64,000 nucleotides of DNA from the NCBI GenBank assembly GCA_013396655.1, contig WBMV01000128.1:992001-1056000 (forward strand). The letters run 5' to 3'. Below are positions 13,321-27,400 of the stretch, piece after piece. The position numbers were made by a program, and so were the translations under genes. How positions within the stretch are numbered: the stretch's first letter is position 1; each line of letters begins with the position of its first letter. Source of the DNA: Campylorhamphus procurvoides. Its lineage: Eukaryota; Chordata; Aves; Passeriformes; Dendrocolaptidae. The notes below the pieces were generated by a model. The model saw nothing but the letters and a program-made list of their open reading frames with translations, ran no database searches and was not told the DNA's origin.

Positions 13321-14158
13321 ATAGAATCATAGAACAATCTAGGATAGAAAACACCTCTAAGATCATTGAGTCCAACCATTAACTTAACAATGCCAAATCC
13401 ACCACTAAACTCTGTTCATAAGTGCCAAATCAACACATCTTTTAAATATCTTCAGGGATGGTGACTCAACCACTTCCATAGGAAGCCTGTTCTGATGGTT
13501 GACAACCCTTTAGGTAAAAAGATTTTTCCCAATATTCAATCTAAATCTCCCCTGGCTCAAAGTGAGGCTGATTCCTCTTATCCTATTGCTTGGGAGAAGA
13601 GACCAACACTCATTTCGCTACAGTCTCCTTTCAGGTAGTTGTATAGAAGGAGAAGGACATTCCTGAGCTTCCTTTTGTCCCAGATCCCTCAGCTGCCTCT
13701 CATAAGATTTTTGCTTTAGACCCTTCTGCAGCTCTATTGCCCTTCTCTGGACACTCTGCAGCACCTCAATGTCTCTCTTGTAGTGAGGGGCCCAAAACTG
13801 AGCATAGGATTCAAGGTGTGGCCTCACCAATGCTGAGTACAGGGTCGCAATCACTGCCCTGGTCCTGGTGGCCACACTGTTTCTGACACAAGCCAGATGC
13901 CATTGGCCTTCTTGGCCACCTGGGCATACTGCTGGCTCATGTTCATCCAGCTGCTGATGAGCACTCCCAGGTCCTTTTCCTTCAGCCACCTTTCCACCTG
14001 CTCTTCCCCAGCCCTGGAGCACTGCCTGGGGTTCTTGTGACCAAAGTTCAGGACCTGGCACTTGACCTTATTGAATCTTATGAAATTTGCCTTAGCCCGT
14101 TGACCCAACCTGTCCAGATCCCTGTCTACTCTGTACAGACAGGTACAGATTTCCTTGA
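13321..14158 (-). mobile_element. CR1 LINE, 3' half (5'-truncated)
   Basis: This is a minus-strand CR1. It begins at 13321 with the reverse complement of the CR1 terminus (TAGAATCATAGAA), followed by the 3' UTR and then the C-terminal part of ORF2. The 3' UTR is of the 'GGTGGATTTGGCA' type shared with 38805, 43887 and 48398. The ORF2 remnant is listed separately. The element fades out near 14158, around the CR1 segment for ...RDLDRL..., downstream of the catalytic FADD box, so the polymerase core is missing. Confidence 0.93.
13618..14061 (-). pseudogene. CR1 ORF2 C-terminal remnant (reverse transcriptase thumb and tail)
   Basis: The translated minus strand gives typical CR1 ORF2 C-terminal protein: an AKKANGIW-like block (seen in the overlapping frame 13851-14219), then LYSALVRPHLESYAQFWAP, then DIEVLQSVQRRAIELQKGL and [11 protein letters not shown]. 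In the full-length protein this region follows the reverse transcriptase palm and ends ORF2. Here it is split between two frames near 13860, has no start of its own and lacks the catalytic palm. It cannot make an active enzyme. I infer a dead 5'-truncated insertion. Confidence 0.85.
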
Positions 14159-17100
14159 ATAGTGCTTTTTTCCCCATTTGAATGGCTCTGTGGAGATAGA
14201 CAGAGAGCCCAGGCCTCAAGAGAGATCACCGTCTTCAAGTTACATTGAGGACATCTGTATCTACACAGAAAAAAAAAAATAAAATACGTATATACTCAAA
14301 TAAAACATACAGAATAGATATAATAGATGCAGTATGCATACAAATTTCATAGGTACACTGGTGTGCTGCATGAAAGTATATTCCCACACCCTGTGAGAGA
14401 TGCTAGCTAGGTCTGTGGGCATCTCCAAAGGGCAATCAAAAATCAAAGGCAAAGATGGGCCAATAACTTCAGGTTACTAGGGATGTTCAGACAGCAAGCT
14501 ACAGCATAGAGGAGACATGCAAATAACTAGTTCTCAGTTCTTGGTTTACTGTCTTTCGTCAGAGACTTGATTATCTATTTTGACCATGTAGACAGGTTTA
14601 GGGTGTGCCTGCACATCAGCTAAGGGCACAACTTTGTATGTGTTAGTAGAACTGCCATGAGTAGGATGGAAGGGTCATTCACTCAATTCACTCAATCATT
14701 AAATGAACCCTCAGTTCATGCCAAAAAAGTGATGGCAAAGATGCAACCAACAATAAGAGATCACCACTCTATAATGCTTGCTATTGTGCTATGCTGTTCC
14801 CATAAATGTGCCATACCCCAGAAGACAAAAGAATGGCTTGCAGATCTAAGGCTGAGTCTGGCCAAAGTGTCGTGTTTTAAACATTAAAGAGAAGTTTCTA
14901 TTTACCAAACTGTAGCTCCCCATTCATTGACCACAAACAATGAAAATGGATGGGTGGATGGCTGGATAGGGAGCAAGAGATTCAATTCAAAGTGTGGCTT
15001 GACACTTACGTATATTAAATCAGGATGAATCAGGACAATGAAATACTGCAATGCCATTTCTAGTCAAAGTGAGAAGAAAATGTCTCAGAAGCAAAAGAAA
15101 ACCTCACAAAATTGAAAAAGGATATTTTGATGTCATGGAAGTCATTGTCTCCAGACTATTTATTTCGTTCTCTTGCACATCTTCCTAATGCTGCTTGCAA
15201 GTTAACACTATAGTTTCAAGAAAGGACCGTAATATCGAAGATTTTGAAAGCCTTAAAAAGTTGCATCTTAAGATCAGTATACTCACTGAAGTTTGTGTTA
15301 TTTGATAGTCTGGCTTCTTAACAGCAGTCATTTCTCAGTCTTTACTTAAAATGTATGAATTGTGCATGATTAGTGGATTCATTTACATTTTGCTTGAATA
15401 ATCTTTGTTTTCTTAAACCTATACAGCAAATTTAGTGGCTTTTCAGTGCTAAAAGACCAAAGATCTGTCTTCCTTCCTAATTTCTTTTCACTGCTTTTTA
15501 CTATCACAGACAATGGAAGACAAGTGATTAGAGATGGCAAATCTCCCAGCGAGGCATGTTTAGTTTAAGATGTATTTCTCTTGCAAGAGGGAGGACACAG
15601 AGAAAAACATCTTCGGAGAGACCTCTGAAGAAAGAAACAAAAAATCCTGTTGTAAATCACCAAAGGCAAGCACATTTTTTTTTGAAAATCACATGAGAGA
15701 AGTGATATATACATGCAAAAATTTCTTGTTGAACTCCATGTTCAACAGCATTCTCTGCTCTTGCTCAAAAAGATGACAAGGGCATGCTCCAAATTCACAC
15801 ATAGTTACAAAGTGAATGTGCTCAGGCAAAACACTTTTCTTTTTCAGAGTGCAGGAAATTTGTTGTGTGTGTCAGATATTGAATACTCAAGGGATACCAG
15901 TCATGATATCCATTATTATCAGTCAATAAATCCTCTTGTTACTCCTCAGGGAATTTCAGCAAAAGGATGAATGGAGAACCATTCTGACAGGGAATGCCTC
16001 AGTGAAATGAATAAATGCCTGAATCACCAATCTCCTGGCCATTGCACCATATGGGAAGCATTGCTTGGAAAATATTTGTCTAGTTTAGCCATATGTTGCA
16101 TAATTTAAGTCAATGATCACAGGTTAAATATTAAATTATATATATGCATGTGTATATATATATGTGTGTGTGTGTAATATTTAGCAACACCCAGACTAAG
16201 ACAGACTGGTTAAAAAGTAAATAGTCATAATGTCCAAGTATGTGAAACAAAATGACTACATTTATATTTAGGCGTCTTATGAGAGAACTTTTGCAGAAAT
16301 GGCATAATGTGTTCTGCTCCCACTGCCAAAATCTGGCTGGAGAGCAGAGCATGGAGCAAATTCAACATATTCTATAAACTGGAAATGTATTTGGTCATCT
16401 CTCAAATGCTCTATATTATGCTTTATGCCTTAATTAGATACCTAAACATCAATGCCCACAATGAATATTTTCAAAAGTTTCTGTTGCACATCAAGAAATT
16501 CAGCTTTCCCTTGGGAAATCCAGTGCAGTGATAGTTTCCTCTTAAAAAAAAAATAGACAAGTGACACTTGGCAAATGCTAGGAACAAGACCCTTTCCAAA
16601 GGCAAATGAACTGATAACCTAGCAAGTGTGATTCTCTGTCGTACCGAAAATACTAAAGCAACTTTTCTGGTTTATCAGGTCCTGATACAAGAGCTGCAAA
16701 ATGCCGCACATCTGATCTTCCTTTAAGTCACATACAGATTTAAAAATTACTTGATAATATTTTATATGTTACCAAGAAGCATGCAGCAAGGTAACTCAAA
16801 TCCATATCTTCAAGCTGATTCTCATCTCACACTGACTTTGTATCACTAGAGCATGGTTGGTATCAATTATACTACTTTGCTGATTTATACTGATACCAAT
16901 TCAATCATGAAGGATCACAATAAGTAGATTGTGAATGACTGGATATCATGTGCTCTCTCCCTCTTGCTTTTGGCTAGAGGCACTAAATCAATTTTCTAAA
17001 GTGCCATATATCTTTATAACTGTAGATTTTTGTCTCCATTAGCTCCAATTATTCTTGTTTCCCTGCCTGTCATTTTTCATGAATGCTTCACAAACATTAT

Positions 17101-20100
17101 TGCAGTGGCAAATTACCATTCCCCTTTCTTGACTTCAAAATTAGCGTAAATGTTTATGGCATTGTTATATGGTGGTACCGTGATAAAATCTTCATGTTAA
17201 CATAGGCAAAGACATACTGCACCAGGCAGGCAATTGCAGACTGAAGCTAGAGTCCAGAGCATGCCTGAACAGAGCAGGTTCAGAACTCCTGAGGAAGTGT
17301 TTCCTCAGCCCTGAACCCCTCAAAACTGAAAGCTGTCGGAAGTTTGACTGGATTCATGGACAAGACATAAACTGGCAAAAATACCAAGTTACCTGTTGCC
17401 TTTTTAATATTTTACTGAAAAAAGTGACAGAAAGTAGGCCAAAAGTGGAGAGTAAGGGTCTTTGGATAAAACCATTGCAGAGACATGCTCACTGGCCATC
17501 CCTCTCTCAGTTCTATGAGGTCTTTGCTGTTATCAGTTTATTGACTCATTGTTGCCTGTTGATTTTAACTTTTCAAAGGCTTTTTTCTGATTCATTATTC
17601 TAGCAGACTGTAGTTCCTCATTTGTAGCTAACTTTTGGTCTGCCCAGTGTGTCTTCTCCTGCCAAATACTTCTGTTTCACTTCTGCTTGTGCTCACACCT
17701 TCTTGTAATGTCAGTTGAATTTGTGAGGGACCTTTGTCACAAGGAAGGCTCATGACAAGAGGTGGATCTCTTTTGTCATGCAATTCACATAGTGCCCTTT
17801 CTGATTCTGACACTTAGATAACACCCTCAGAGTGGTGGTGCTGTTTTTGTAGCTACTGAAGTTGGTACCAGCAGAAATACGACTGTGGTGGGCAGGGACT
17901 GGAGCTGACCATGCCACTGATCATCTGCAGCTCTAGATTTGACTTCAAGAGGCAGAAAAGTAGTAATGGTCAGCCTGACACGTTTTTTGGAGTCTGCAGC
18001 AGCAGTGTCTGGTATTCTGCTAGAGACCTCCTAGAGTCCAGATTTTTTTCTAGATACTCCTCTGCTAGACTAGAGATTAAATCTCCACAGTTTCCAGCAC
18101 TTGGAAAAAATCCAAGGCATCAGGATTTCAGTCCCTTTACCAAGCAAGGAGGCTTCACACTACACAGTGCTCCAGAAAACGGTTTGGAAAGCACAAAACA
18201 AAATCTGTAGACACTGACCCTTTTCCACTTTGGTCCTCAAACACAGATAGCTGCAGGCAAGCCACAAGAGAGCTGTGCTGAAGCCCATGTACTTATCTTC
18301 AGTCTGAAGCAGAAGTGATCTAGCCAGGCACATGGCACGGATATTGAGACCAGGGCTTTGTGCTGAGCCAGAAGGTACTTGTCAGACCACGGGGCAACTG
18401 TTCAGTAGTGTTTAGATGGTCTGATTACTCCTGAAAGCTGCAGCAAGTGGTAACTCTCATGTGGGCCAGGAGCTGCTGCTAGACAGACACCCACACTCCT
18501 GGGTGTAAGACAGACCTTCTGGTTCGGGTGGGGAAAGCGGAATGGTAAAACTGGCAGAAGAGCTAACTTTCTGCTGTTTGAAGACTCCAAAATTTATAAA
18601 CTATCTGACAGATATAAAAACAAATACTACATAGCACTGCTAAAAGCTAGGGAAGAGAAACCACTTAACAAGTATGACATTAAAGCAGACAGGGATCCCA
18701 TTCTCTGATAAGGTGTTCACATTTATGAGCTGACTTTGAAGTCAATTCATCCCCCTGCAAAAACACCCATTGACTTCAGTCCCCCATCTAGGCTGTGCGA
18801 ATTAATAATTCTGCCTCTTTTCCTTGGTGTCATGTGCCAGCCAAAGGAACTTATGAAAGAGAATAAATACATGAACATTCAAGCGTACAAAAGAGAACAG
18901 AAGTTTTATTATCACAGAGGCAGCCATAGCTTCACATGGCTCAAACAGCAAAAGTCCTCTGATGAATCCCTAAGAGTCTGCTGCCAAATTCTTGTGTACA
19001 TTCAATAATTGCAGCAGGACTTCTGGGCTCATACTTAGTGGGATTACCTGGCACAGGGGCCATTTCTTCCCATGCCTGCTTAATGATGATACCCAGGCCC
19101 TTCAGCCTGTTAGGCTCAAATACTTGTGTCTCATCACTACAAAGAGGAACAAGCACAAACAAATGAAAGATTCATGCAGGAACCCTGAACAGCTGCAGGG
19201 TATCGTCCCTGGTATAAATGATATTTTTGGTGATTCCACTTGCAGCAGTTTTTATTTTTCTTATAAAGGATATACCTTATGCCTAGAATCTGTTTTGACA
19301 GAGGGAGGAGCAATATCACCATGCTTCTCTCAGGGGCATTGCTTTATCACCATACAGAACACAATATTTCTTGTGTCAGGTCAGGGCATTGTAAGAAATG
19401 CTTGAAGCAACAGAATTTGAGATATGAAAAATGTAAAATAGAGGACAGCATCCAAATGTGAGGAGCCTATGTGATGAATTGCAGAGATGGGGATGTTGGT
19501 TAAATCCACAATGTCTAGCAGACACCAGACAGCTGACCTACACCTGGTCAGCCTTAATGCATGGGATGAGTAGATCCAAACTGTGGGGCAGGTATGCACC
19601 TGTCTCATATAGACCCTGGCCAAGGCCTTTGTGGGCATAACTAGTTATAAACCAAAACTTTTTTTGTGACATTGCCCCTGCAGATTTCCCATTCTAACAG
19701 AGATGGTGAGACTTGCTGAAGGTGGATGAAATCTCAGAAAATAGTTCTCAAAGCTGCACTTCCTTCAAGATCCGTAACAGAGCAGACTGTGGGAATATGT
19801 CCCCTTTATCCAGGGAAACATGGAAATGGGCATCACCTGCACTGCAGGAGGTGCTCACTTCAGAATGAGCCCCTGCAAAGGAGTTAGTTAATACAGCTCC
19901 TGGCATTTGTCAGAAGATATGATGTTAGTGTTTTCTATTACAGCTATACCAAACCAGGACCTGTAATTTACTTAGCTGTCTCAGAATGGCTCTTGATGGG
20001 CAGGAAAGAAGAAAGGCCTGCAGGTAGTTCAGATGGGCCTCAATATGGAAAGGATTATTCTAATAAATGTCTTCTGCTGGTAAACACATAACTCAGACGT

Positions 20101-21737
20101 GAACCTTATTTCCAGGTCTTTTATAATTCAGAAGACCCCTATACTGGAGACTTAGAGCTCAGGCAAGCGTCTTGCACTTGCATTTTTTAGTATACAGATT
20201 AAGTGCTTCAGTTGAAAAACAGGGCATTGAGAAATCAGAAATGCAACAGAAATGCCAGAGGGCACACTCTTTAATCTCCCTGCAAAAGCAGGAAAATAAC
20301 TACTACCTAATTTCTTTACTATTTGTTTTAATTCAAGCACTAAATAAAACCCATTGATTTATGGTTCAGGTAGTCCATTTCTTCCTTAAAGCAGCCACTT
20401 TAGTGAACAGATTTATAAAAAAGTCTAATCATTACAACTTTCAGAACACTTGCAGTTTTTGATTTATTAGTAATCTTGGCTGTGCAATAGGAAGTATGTT
20501 CTACCTGTAGTTAATGACCTTAGGTTCCTGTTGTGATAAAAACTACAGAAAAAATTCAGTGCTGCCCATTCACCCCTAATATTTGCACAAATCACCTTTG
20601 CCTAGAAAGGAAATGCTCTTTCATTTTGCTTTGTGCTCCTCTAACTTCTTCAGGAAATGAAGAGTACTGCCTTTCGTTGCAGCACCAATTAAATAAGCAG
20701 GTTTGTGGAAAGTTACACAGCATCCTACCTTTTTAATCCAGTTGCATGAAGCTATAGTCCTGTGGTGATCCCCAGCATGGGTCTGCTGTTTTGTCAGAGC
20801 AGAAAGTGGCAGAGCCGATCTGCTAGAGGCACTATATATGATAATTGCACACAGGTTAAGTGTTTTGCAAATTAGTGGTGCTTCATCATCCACTTTCTTT
20901 TTACTGCCCATTCAGGTTGGCATACAGAGTGTGCAGAAGGTGACTGGTCTAACCTGCAGCAGCGGGAACATTCTGCTGTCCCCATGAAATCATTTCCCTG
21001 TCACTTTCAAATGAAGCCTATGGAGATGGCTGTTCTGTTAGAAGTGGCACACAGCACCATGAATTTTGTCAAGTTGCAACTTCATTTCTGCTGATGTGTT
21101 TCTCCTGTAATAAGACTCCAAAGAAATCATGTTTCCTGCCTGTCACAGTCAGTGCATAGCAATGAGTGGTCCTCTTTTTCACCCATGGAAAACAGAGCAT
21201 ACAGGTGCAAGGACAAAACAGCAAGTTGTTATTCTGTCCCTCTTTGCCTCCTGTTCATCTCTGCATTCAGGCAAGAATTTAGGTGTTTTGAGTGCTAACC
21301 CTGTCCTGTAGGTCAGGGGTAACTGTAAGTGGATCCTAAATTCGTGGTGTCATTTAGGCATGAAGCTTCATATAGGTGCCACTTACACTCCACTTTCCTC
21401 AAGGCTCCTCAGTTGCTTTACCTTCAGCTCACTAAAATCCTTGGTGCCATCTGTGCTCCCAGTAACAAGCTCTCCTCCCCCATGTTTCAGATGTCACGGC
21501 AGGCAGATCATGGGAGCCCTGACCACTCAGTGGGAATCAGACACCAAACTCAGGTTTAAAGCCCACAAGCCTTTCATGAGTGTTTCTCTGTTTCTCCTGG
21601 GCCCTGTGCTTGGTGGCCATGCTGTGAGTGAGCTCAGCCTAACAAGGGAGGAGGGCCTGGGAAATAGGGTGTCAGCAGTTTCCAGACTGACCCATCCTTT
21701 GAGGTGGAGCTAAGAATGACTTATCTTCCCAGTCAGC
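14159..21737. other. Unique non-coding DNA
   Basis: No exon or transposon is recognised in this 7.6-kb stretch. It contains short ATTCACTCA-type doublets near 14675, GGATGG-type repeats near 14945 and the TA/TG microsatellite at 16133. The longest frame (plus 18992-19405, 137 codons) shows no domain, and overlapping frames of similar size exist on both strands, so it is treated as chance. Confidence 0.55.
16133..16177. repeat. Compound TA/TG microsatellite
   Basis: Alternating TATATA with ATGCATGTG interruptions passes into (TG)n, then TAATAT. It is short and interrupted. Confidence 0.85.
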
Positions 21738-21908
21738 TGGGGAGTAGGCTCAGAGAAGTTGTGGGTGCCTCATCCCTGGAAGTGTCCTAGGACAGGTTGG
21801 ATGGGGCTTTGAGCAATCCGGTCTAGTGGAAGGTGCCCCTTACCATGGCAAGAGGCTTGGAACTAGATGGTCTTTAAGGTCCCTTCCAACCCAAACCATT
21901 CTATGATA
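21738..21908 (+). mobile_element. CR1 LINE, 3' end only (5'-truncated)
   Basis: This plus-strand CR1 3' fragment contains CCTGGAAGTGTCCTAGGAC, GTTGGATGGGGCTTTGAGCA, GGTCTAGTGGAAGG, AACTAGATGGTCTTTAAGG and the terminal CATTCTATGAT. It shares its 3'-end type and nearly its 5' breakpoint with the copy at 2127. It has no coding sequence. Confidence 0.93.
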
Positions 21909-24019
21909 TCCAATCTCCGATCTCTGTGGTGAGCATCCAACTATGTGGCCAGTGTGTTCCTGCATAAACAGCTAAAGGCACCAGTGCAGGGGTACAAATC
22001 CATCCCAACAAACACAATCACTCAGCAAAGCCAAGTTTCCCATTAACCAGACTTCTTTTTGTAAATATTTCTTACTCCTGGTACATTCCAGCACGCCAAC
22101 TTTCTGGCAAATTCATTCATCCATGCTCAGATTTGAATCATAAGACTACAGAGAGTATGCCATCACTAAACTGAAGGTTAAAGGATCCTGATCAGGGATG
22201 TGCTGCTTGTTGATCTCAGGAGGACATCCATCCACCAGCTCTGTATCCCGGTTTCTGTGGTAGAAATATGGTAACCTGAGACAAAGGGAAGTTTCAGCAT
22301 GAGCAGGCCTTAGGCTGGACGGGAAAAACTTAGAATATGCTACTATTTACTTTTGCACCATAAATCAGATATCATCTAGAGAGTGTCTTCTTTTCCAATA
22401 CGTAATTTATTAGTTTTTACACTTTTTCTAATATCTGGACAGGATTTTGTATTTTTACTTTTTCTAATTTAGTTTCTTTCAGAGTGGAAAATGAGAGGAA
22501 GAATTGTTCAAGAATACCTAAGAAAACCTAACATTAATTCCTAAAATAGAAATTAACATCCAAGTGTTTGAGTTCTATTGATCACAGGTGAAGTATTTCA
22601 GAATACTTTAATTTTGATTTTACTCCTATTTATCTGGATACTATAACTAGAAATTTCAAAAGTCTTCAGCACTTCTACTTAGGGTCAAAATTTCGTAACT
22701 GTGCAGTGTATTAGGTTACTGGAAGGTGCAGATGATCCATTTCCCCATAGGTTACCAAGTGATCAAACAGCTGTCAGGACACTTGTTTCTTACAGCATTA
22801 GCTCTGTGATATTGAATAATTTGCATTTTTAGCTAATTGGTTGCTCCCCCTGGAAAGGAGTCATAGCAGTGATTTTGAAGGAGGTTTCCTGTCAGCATAC
22901 TCTTTTTACTAGTATTGCAGCTTTCCAGCTCTGTTATGCCTGTCTCCCTCCCCAAGTCTTTATCTTTGCAGAATTATGTGAAGATCCTGTAATAGTGAAG
23001 GTTCAGAAAGAAATTCAGGCTCTGATTCAAAGCAATCGATAAGTACAAACCTAAGGACAAGGATTCAGTGAACTCTTGATGCTCAGTGGCTTCAGCAAAA
23101 AAAAAAAAAGGAATGACTTTCCTGTGCTTCTTTTCCATGGTCTGGTAAGAAAGATGTGCCCTAGGTGAGCTGAGGGAGTCTGTTGGACAGATACACTGAC
23201 ACAGGCATTATACGTTTGTCTGTCCAACCCTTTCTCCCTTTGAGGGAGCAACACTGATTAAGCAGAGGAAATTCTGTGTTAAAGATCCCCTCTACCATGC
23301 TGATTTGTGGCTATCCAAAAGAAGGCACAGCCCACACGGCATACTGGTGCAGACCAGCTGTACCTAAGTGGATTCATCTAGCTTGGGTGCTGTGAACAGG
23401 CACATATTTGCAGCCAGAGCCCTGACTGCTGGGGTTGCCAAAGAAGCAGTACCACAACTTGTACCGAGCTGACAGATCCCAAGTTAGCACTGATGGCTGC
23501 ACTGCACTGCGTAATACACCTGCAGAAATGGGAGTACTCACTCCTGAATAGACTTGAGACACTGTGATAGACCAACCTAAAGAATATTGCTGTCTCTGCT
23601 GGATCTGCTCTGTCATTGAAAGCAGAGGGATTTTTTTTATTCTCTGTGCTTCTCATGCAAGACCTTTAATTAGTTCAAAAATCACTTTGAGACACAAAAT
23701 GGAAAGGGGGAAAAAAGGTAATCACTACTCCCAGTAAAGGGATCTCAGTTCTCTCTGTAAGATTTGAATCAAAGTCACCTTCTCTTAGAGGGACCTTGCA
23801 TTCTTGTTAACTTTTACCTTTTTCCTGCTTTTTCTTCTGTAAAGGGAGATTTTTGAATCTCAGGCACATTATTTTAAAGTTTCCTCAGAAGACACAGGTT
23901 AACTTCCACAATAGTTTCAGCTGATGTCTGGCAGCTCCCTTGTCTTTCTTCTTGATGACTTTGGGTTGCCATTGCTTGCAGCTACCATAACTGTTTACTG
24001 CTTTTAGTACAGCAAGATC
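21909..24019. other. Unique non-coding DNA
   Basis: No gene or transposon is recognised. An A-rich run at about 23098-23110 is the only simple repeat. Two overlapping minus-strand frames at 23374-23656 are short and give no domain. Confidence 0.5.
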
Positions 24020-24410
24020 CCACTCCCTTTTTCATCCTTCCACTTGTACTGTCATGTCTAGAAAGCTGTATATAGACTGGAAACCTGAAATCTGTATGTC
24101 GATTGGCAGCAGTAACTATGACTCTCTTAAAATAGTACTGTAATTACTAGCTGGGCTTTGCTGCAGGAACTGCACCTCCTTGTGGTTCCACAGGATGCCG
24201 TTTGGGGTAACCAACTTAGCCTCTGTCCCAGTGTTGATTAATAGTTAATTCCTCCAGCCCTATGGACTGACCACCCAATAGTTGTATTCTAGGTGAAACA
24301 AAATTTTGGCAATTGATCCTAAGGATTGATACCCTGTGCTCACAGGTGGTGTTAGATGGAGTCTGACAGGTCTTTGGGGGCTGGCTTGCCTGGCTTTTGT
24401 CTGCCCCCTA
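24020..24410 (+). pseudogene. Decayed Ty3/Gypsy-type reverse transcriptase fragment
   Basis: Several reverse transcriptase landmarks appear in the right order on the plus strand, in different frames. A VDYR-like block (L-Y-V-D-W-Q-Q) is at 24092-24112. An intact F-H-R-M-P-F-G-V-T-N is at 24186-24215; RMPFG.TN is the signature of Ty3/Gypsy (Metaviridae) RT. A W-T-D-H-P-I-V-V-F block is at 24263-24289, where YLDD(I)VV(F/Y) is expected; the catalytic aspartates are mostly lost and a stop follows. A weaker match to the VLxxL...GL helix follows near 24350-24400. Motif spacing is shorter than in the family, so deletions are present. No gag, protease, integrase or LTR was recognised nearby. Only RMPFGVTN is a firm match; the flanking motifs are inferred. 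Confidence 0.45.
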
Positions 24411-27400
24411 TATTATGTATGACATTGACTTGTGTTGTGACATGGTGTCCACAGGTACTATAGGTTGTGTCAGACTGGATAAAGAAATGTATTTTGCAGG
24501 AATGGAGTTTATAAACTGGCAATATGTTGGACTGAAGCTATGTCATCCTTTCTCTGGAAATGACTGACTGGCTTACTCCCTGACTTACAGGGAGCAGTCT
24601 CCTCATCCCCAGGGAAACTCCAGTCAGTCATGCTCCAACAGTGAAAGTCTTGGACAGGAATCCAATGCCTCCAGGTTGAGGTGAGGGGGCAGGAAGAATC
24701 CTGGGACTGATGTAATGCTCAAAGACCTGAGAGAAAAATGTGGCTGGGCTGTTCTTGGAGAGCTTTATTCATGTCCATAGACACTGGCCATGCAATTGCA
24801 AGATCCATGGACTACTATATTACTTGCTTTGACTATGAATAAGCTATATTTGGAGGGTTGCTCATGACCTGAGAAGGAGGTCCATGTGAAGGGGGCCTAT
24901 GTAAAAAGGTTTCCATCTAGGGTGTAGAAAGGGAATCATAAAGCCATGATTTCAACCTGCCAGTATTAACATACTGGCCCTGCTCAGTTGGACAGGCCAC
25001 CTTATCTAACCTAGCAAAGGACCAAGTTTGTAAATTGTATGTGTTCAATATCAGGATACTTAAAGTGCCAGAGCTGCAACCAAAACTTAGCTGAGATATT
25101 TGAATAGACCTTCATGGGTGAGGAAAATCTTATTTCTCTCACCAGCCTTCTCTGGGGCTTTATGTGAGTCACTCGCTGAAAGAGCATTTGGGCCGAGGAG
25201 GCTCTGTTTGGGTACAGAACAGCACCTTGAAGTGACTCTCCTGACTTCTGAAATTCACCTCCATCCTTCCACAATCACTCACCACAGCTGTGCTGAGAAT
25301 TACCTCTATGCACTGATACCAAACCTCATACAGTGGCCCTTTTATCTGACATTTTCCTGGACCTTTAGAGTGTGCTTCAGTGAGCTAATGCAAGATGCGT
25401 GTTCTCTCTAGGTGTCTAAGGTAACAGAAAGAGATTATGTTAAGTGCTTAGTAAGAGGCATTTTCCATTTGCAACATTCAACTTCATTTAGGTGTAGTGC
25501 ATGAAAAAATTGACCCACGTGGGTCTTAATCTAACAATTTAATTGTACCCCTGAAGTGTCAATGTCATGAGCATCATGGATTTTGGCGCTGTTGACATTT
25601 CTTTTAAGCAGATGACAGTTTGAAAGCATGGCAACGTGTCCTTTTGTCACTGCAACAGATAAATGTTACTGAGTGATGGAAACAGCTTTACACACTGGCA
25701 AGTGACAGAAAAGAAAGTGGTGGGGAAAAAGGCACAAAAGGCAAGACAAATTTAAATAAACAATGAAGCACAAAGCATACATAAATGTTCTTAAAGCCTC
25801 TCTGAGGAATTCACACTGTGAATAACTGGTGCAGCTGACCAATAATTGTCAGTGAGAAAATTACAATACTATTAAAGCTTCCTCAGAAATGTCTTTAAAA
25901 CAGTGGATCTTGGATGTGTATAGTGGCAAAGCTGAAGGGAGACAAGGGCCTTTGGCAAAGCACAAGAGTGGCCCTGACACCACAGGCTCTGATGTTCCAA
26001 ATTATGTTCTCTTCCACACCAATTTTTCAGAAAAGCATTTTGTTTGTTGGCCTGAGAGTCTCAGTCCCTTTAGCAACCTTTTAGTATAGTGCTTCCTGAG
26101 ATAGTAAGACCTATTTTCTAGAAAGAAACATTTTTTTTTTCATGATCAGAACAATATTTCCCAAAAGTGGAATATGGAAGAAGCAAACGGGAACGGGTAA
26201 GGAAAAGCCCTGAATGAGGATCACCAGGACTGTAGAAAACATGAAACCTGTAATTTTAAGGGACTTGGTTGCTATGGGAAATTGCCAAAGAAATATTTTT
26301 CTGAAAATATTTAAGATTTTAATCAACACATTGGGACATTGACTATCTGCTTTCTCATGCCCCCAAATTATCTGAATAGCTAGCACCTAGTGAGAACTCA
26401 GTTGAGACTGTAAAGCATGGGAGACACAGGCACCTATTGAGTCCCTGAAATCAGGAAACTGAATTTCCATATTTATCAACATAGATAAGCAAAATACTCT
26501 GCCAGCTTAGGAAGATTTTTGGACTGAAAATCCATTGTAACCTTTCATATCTCAGGTTCTATAATTGCTGATTGTTTCCTCATTGTGTACTTTCAAGGTG
26601 CAAAAAACAGTTTGAAAGCAGATAATGCTAATTCAATCACATGCAAGCACCTGTCTAGCATATATGTATGTTAGCTTATCACTGGCTATCAACAACTGTC
26701 AGATAACTTGGCAGAGTGAGAAAATCCATTACCAGTAGAGCAACAGGCTTCCAAAAAGCATTAAAATGGGACCCTAGAAACAGAAAATGTGAAAAAAAAG
26801 GCTTCTGCATCTAAGAGAGCTTTTGGATTTTTTGTAAGAAGTTTGTTTGAAGAAGTGATAAATCTAAGGACACAATTATTGCAAATCTAAAAGAATTTCC
26901 TCACCCACATTACAAATATTTTATTTTTCCCTGCCCCCTACAAAAAAAAAAAAGGTGATAATACTTCCTTTGGACAGAAAAACAGGAATGCAAACAACAC
27001 TAATCTATCAGACATGTAATGGGAGGGGATCTTTCTTCTCTCTTGCCACAAATAATGAATTGTGCAAGTTTTAGGGAACCTAATTATATCACTGAGGAAA
27101 CACTGAGATGATGAAATGAATGTTTTCTTCAATCTAACATGTTTTTTTTGTGGAATCATTATTTTATTTGAAAAGTACTGTAGAACTCATCCCTGGTTTG
27201 TTTATAAAATGATAGATTAAACAGAAAACTTGTAATTAAATATTATTCTGGTTGCTTTGCCACAAAAAGACAAAAGGCCAAATGTCAATTTGAAATTAAA
27301 CTCATACAGAAGCTGAGCAAGCAATAAAGGGATGTATCACTAAGCAAATTATAGCACTGTGAGATATCCTGATTATCTTTGATTTATTGTTGTTAAACCA

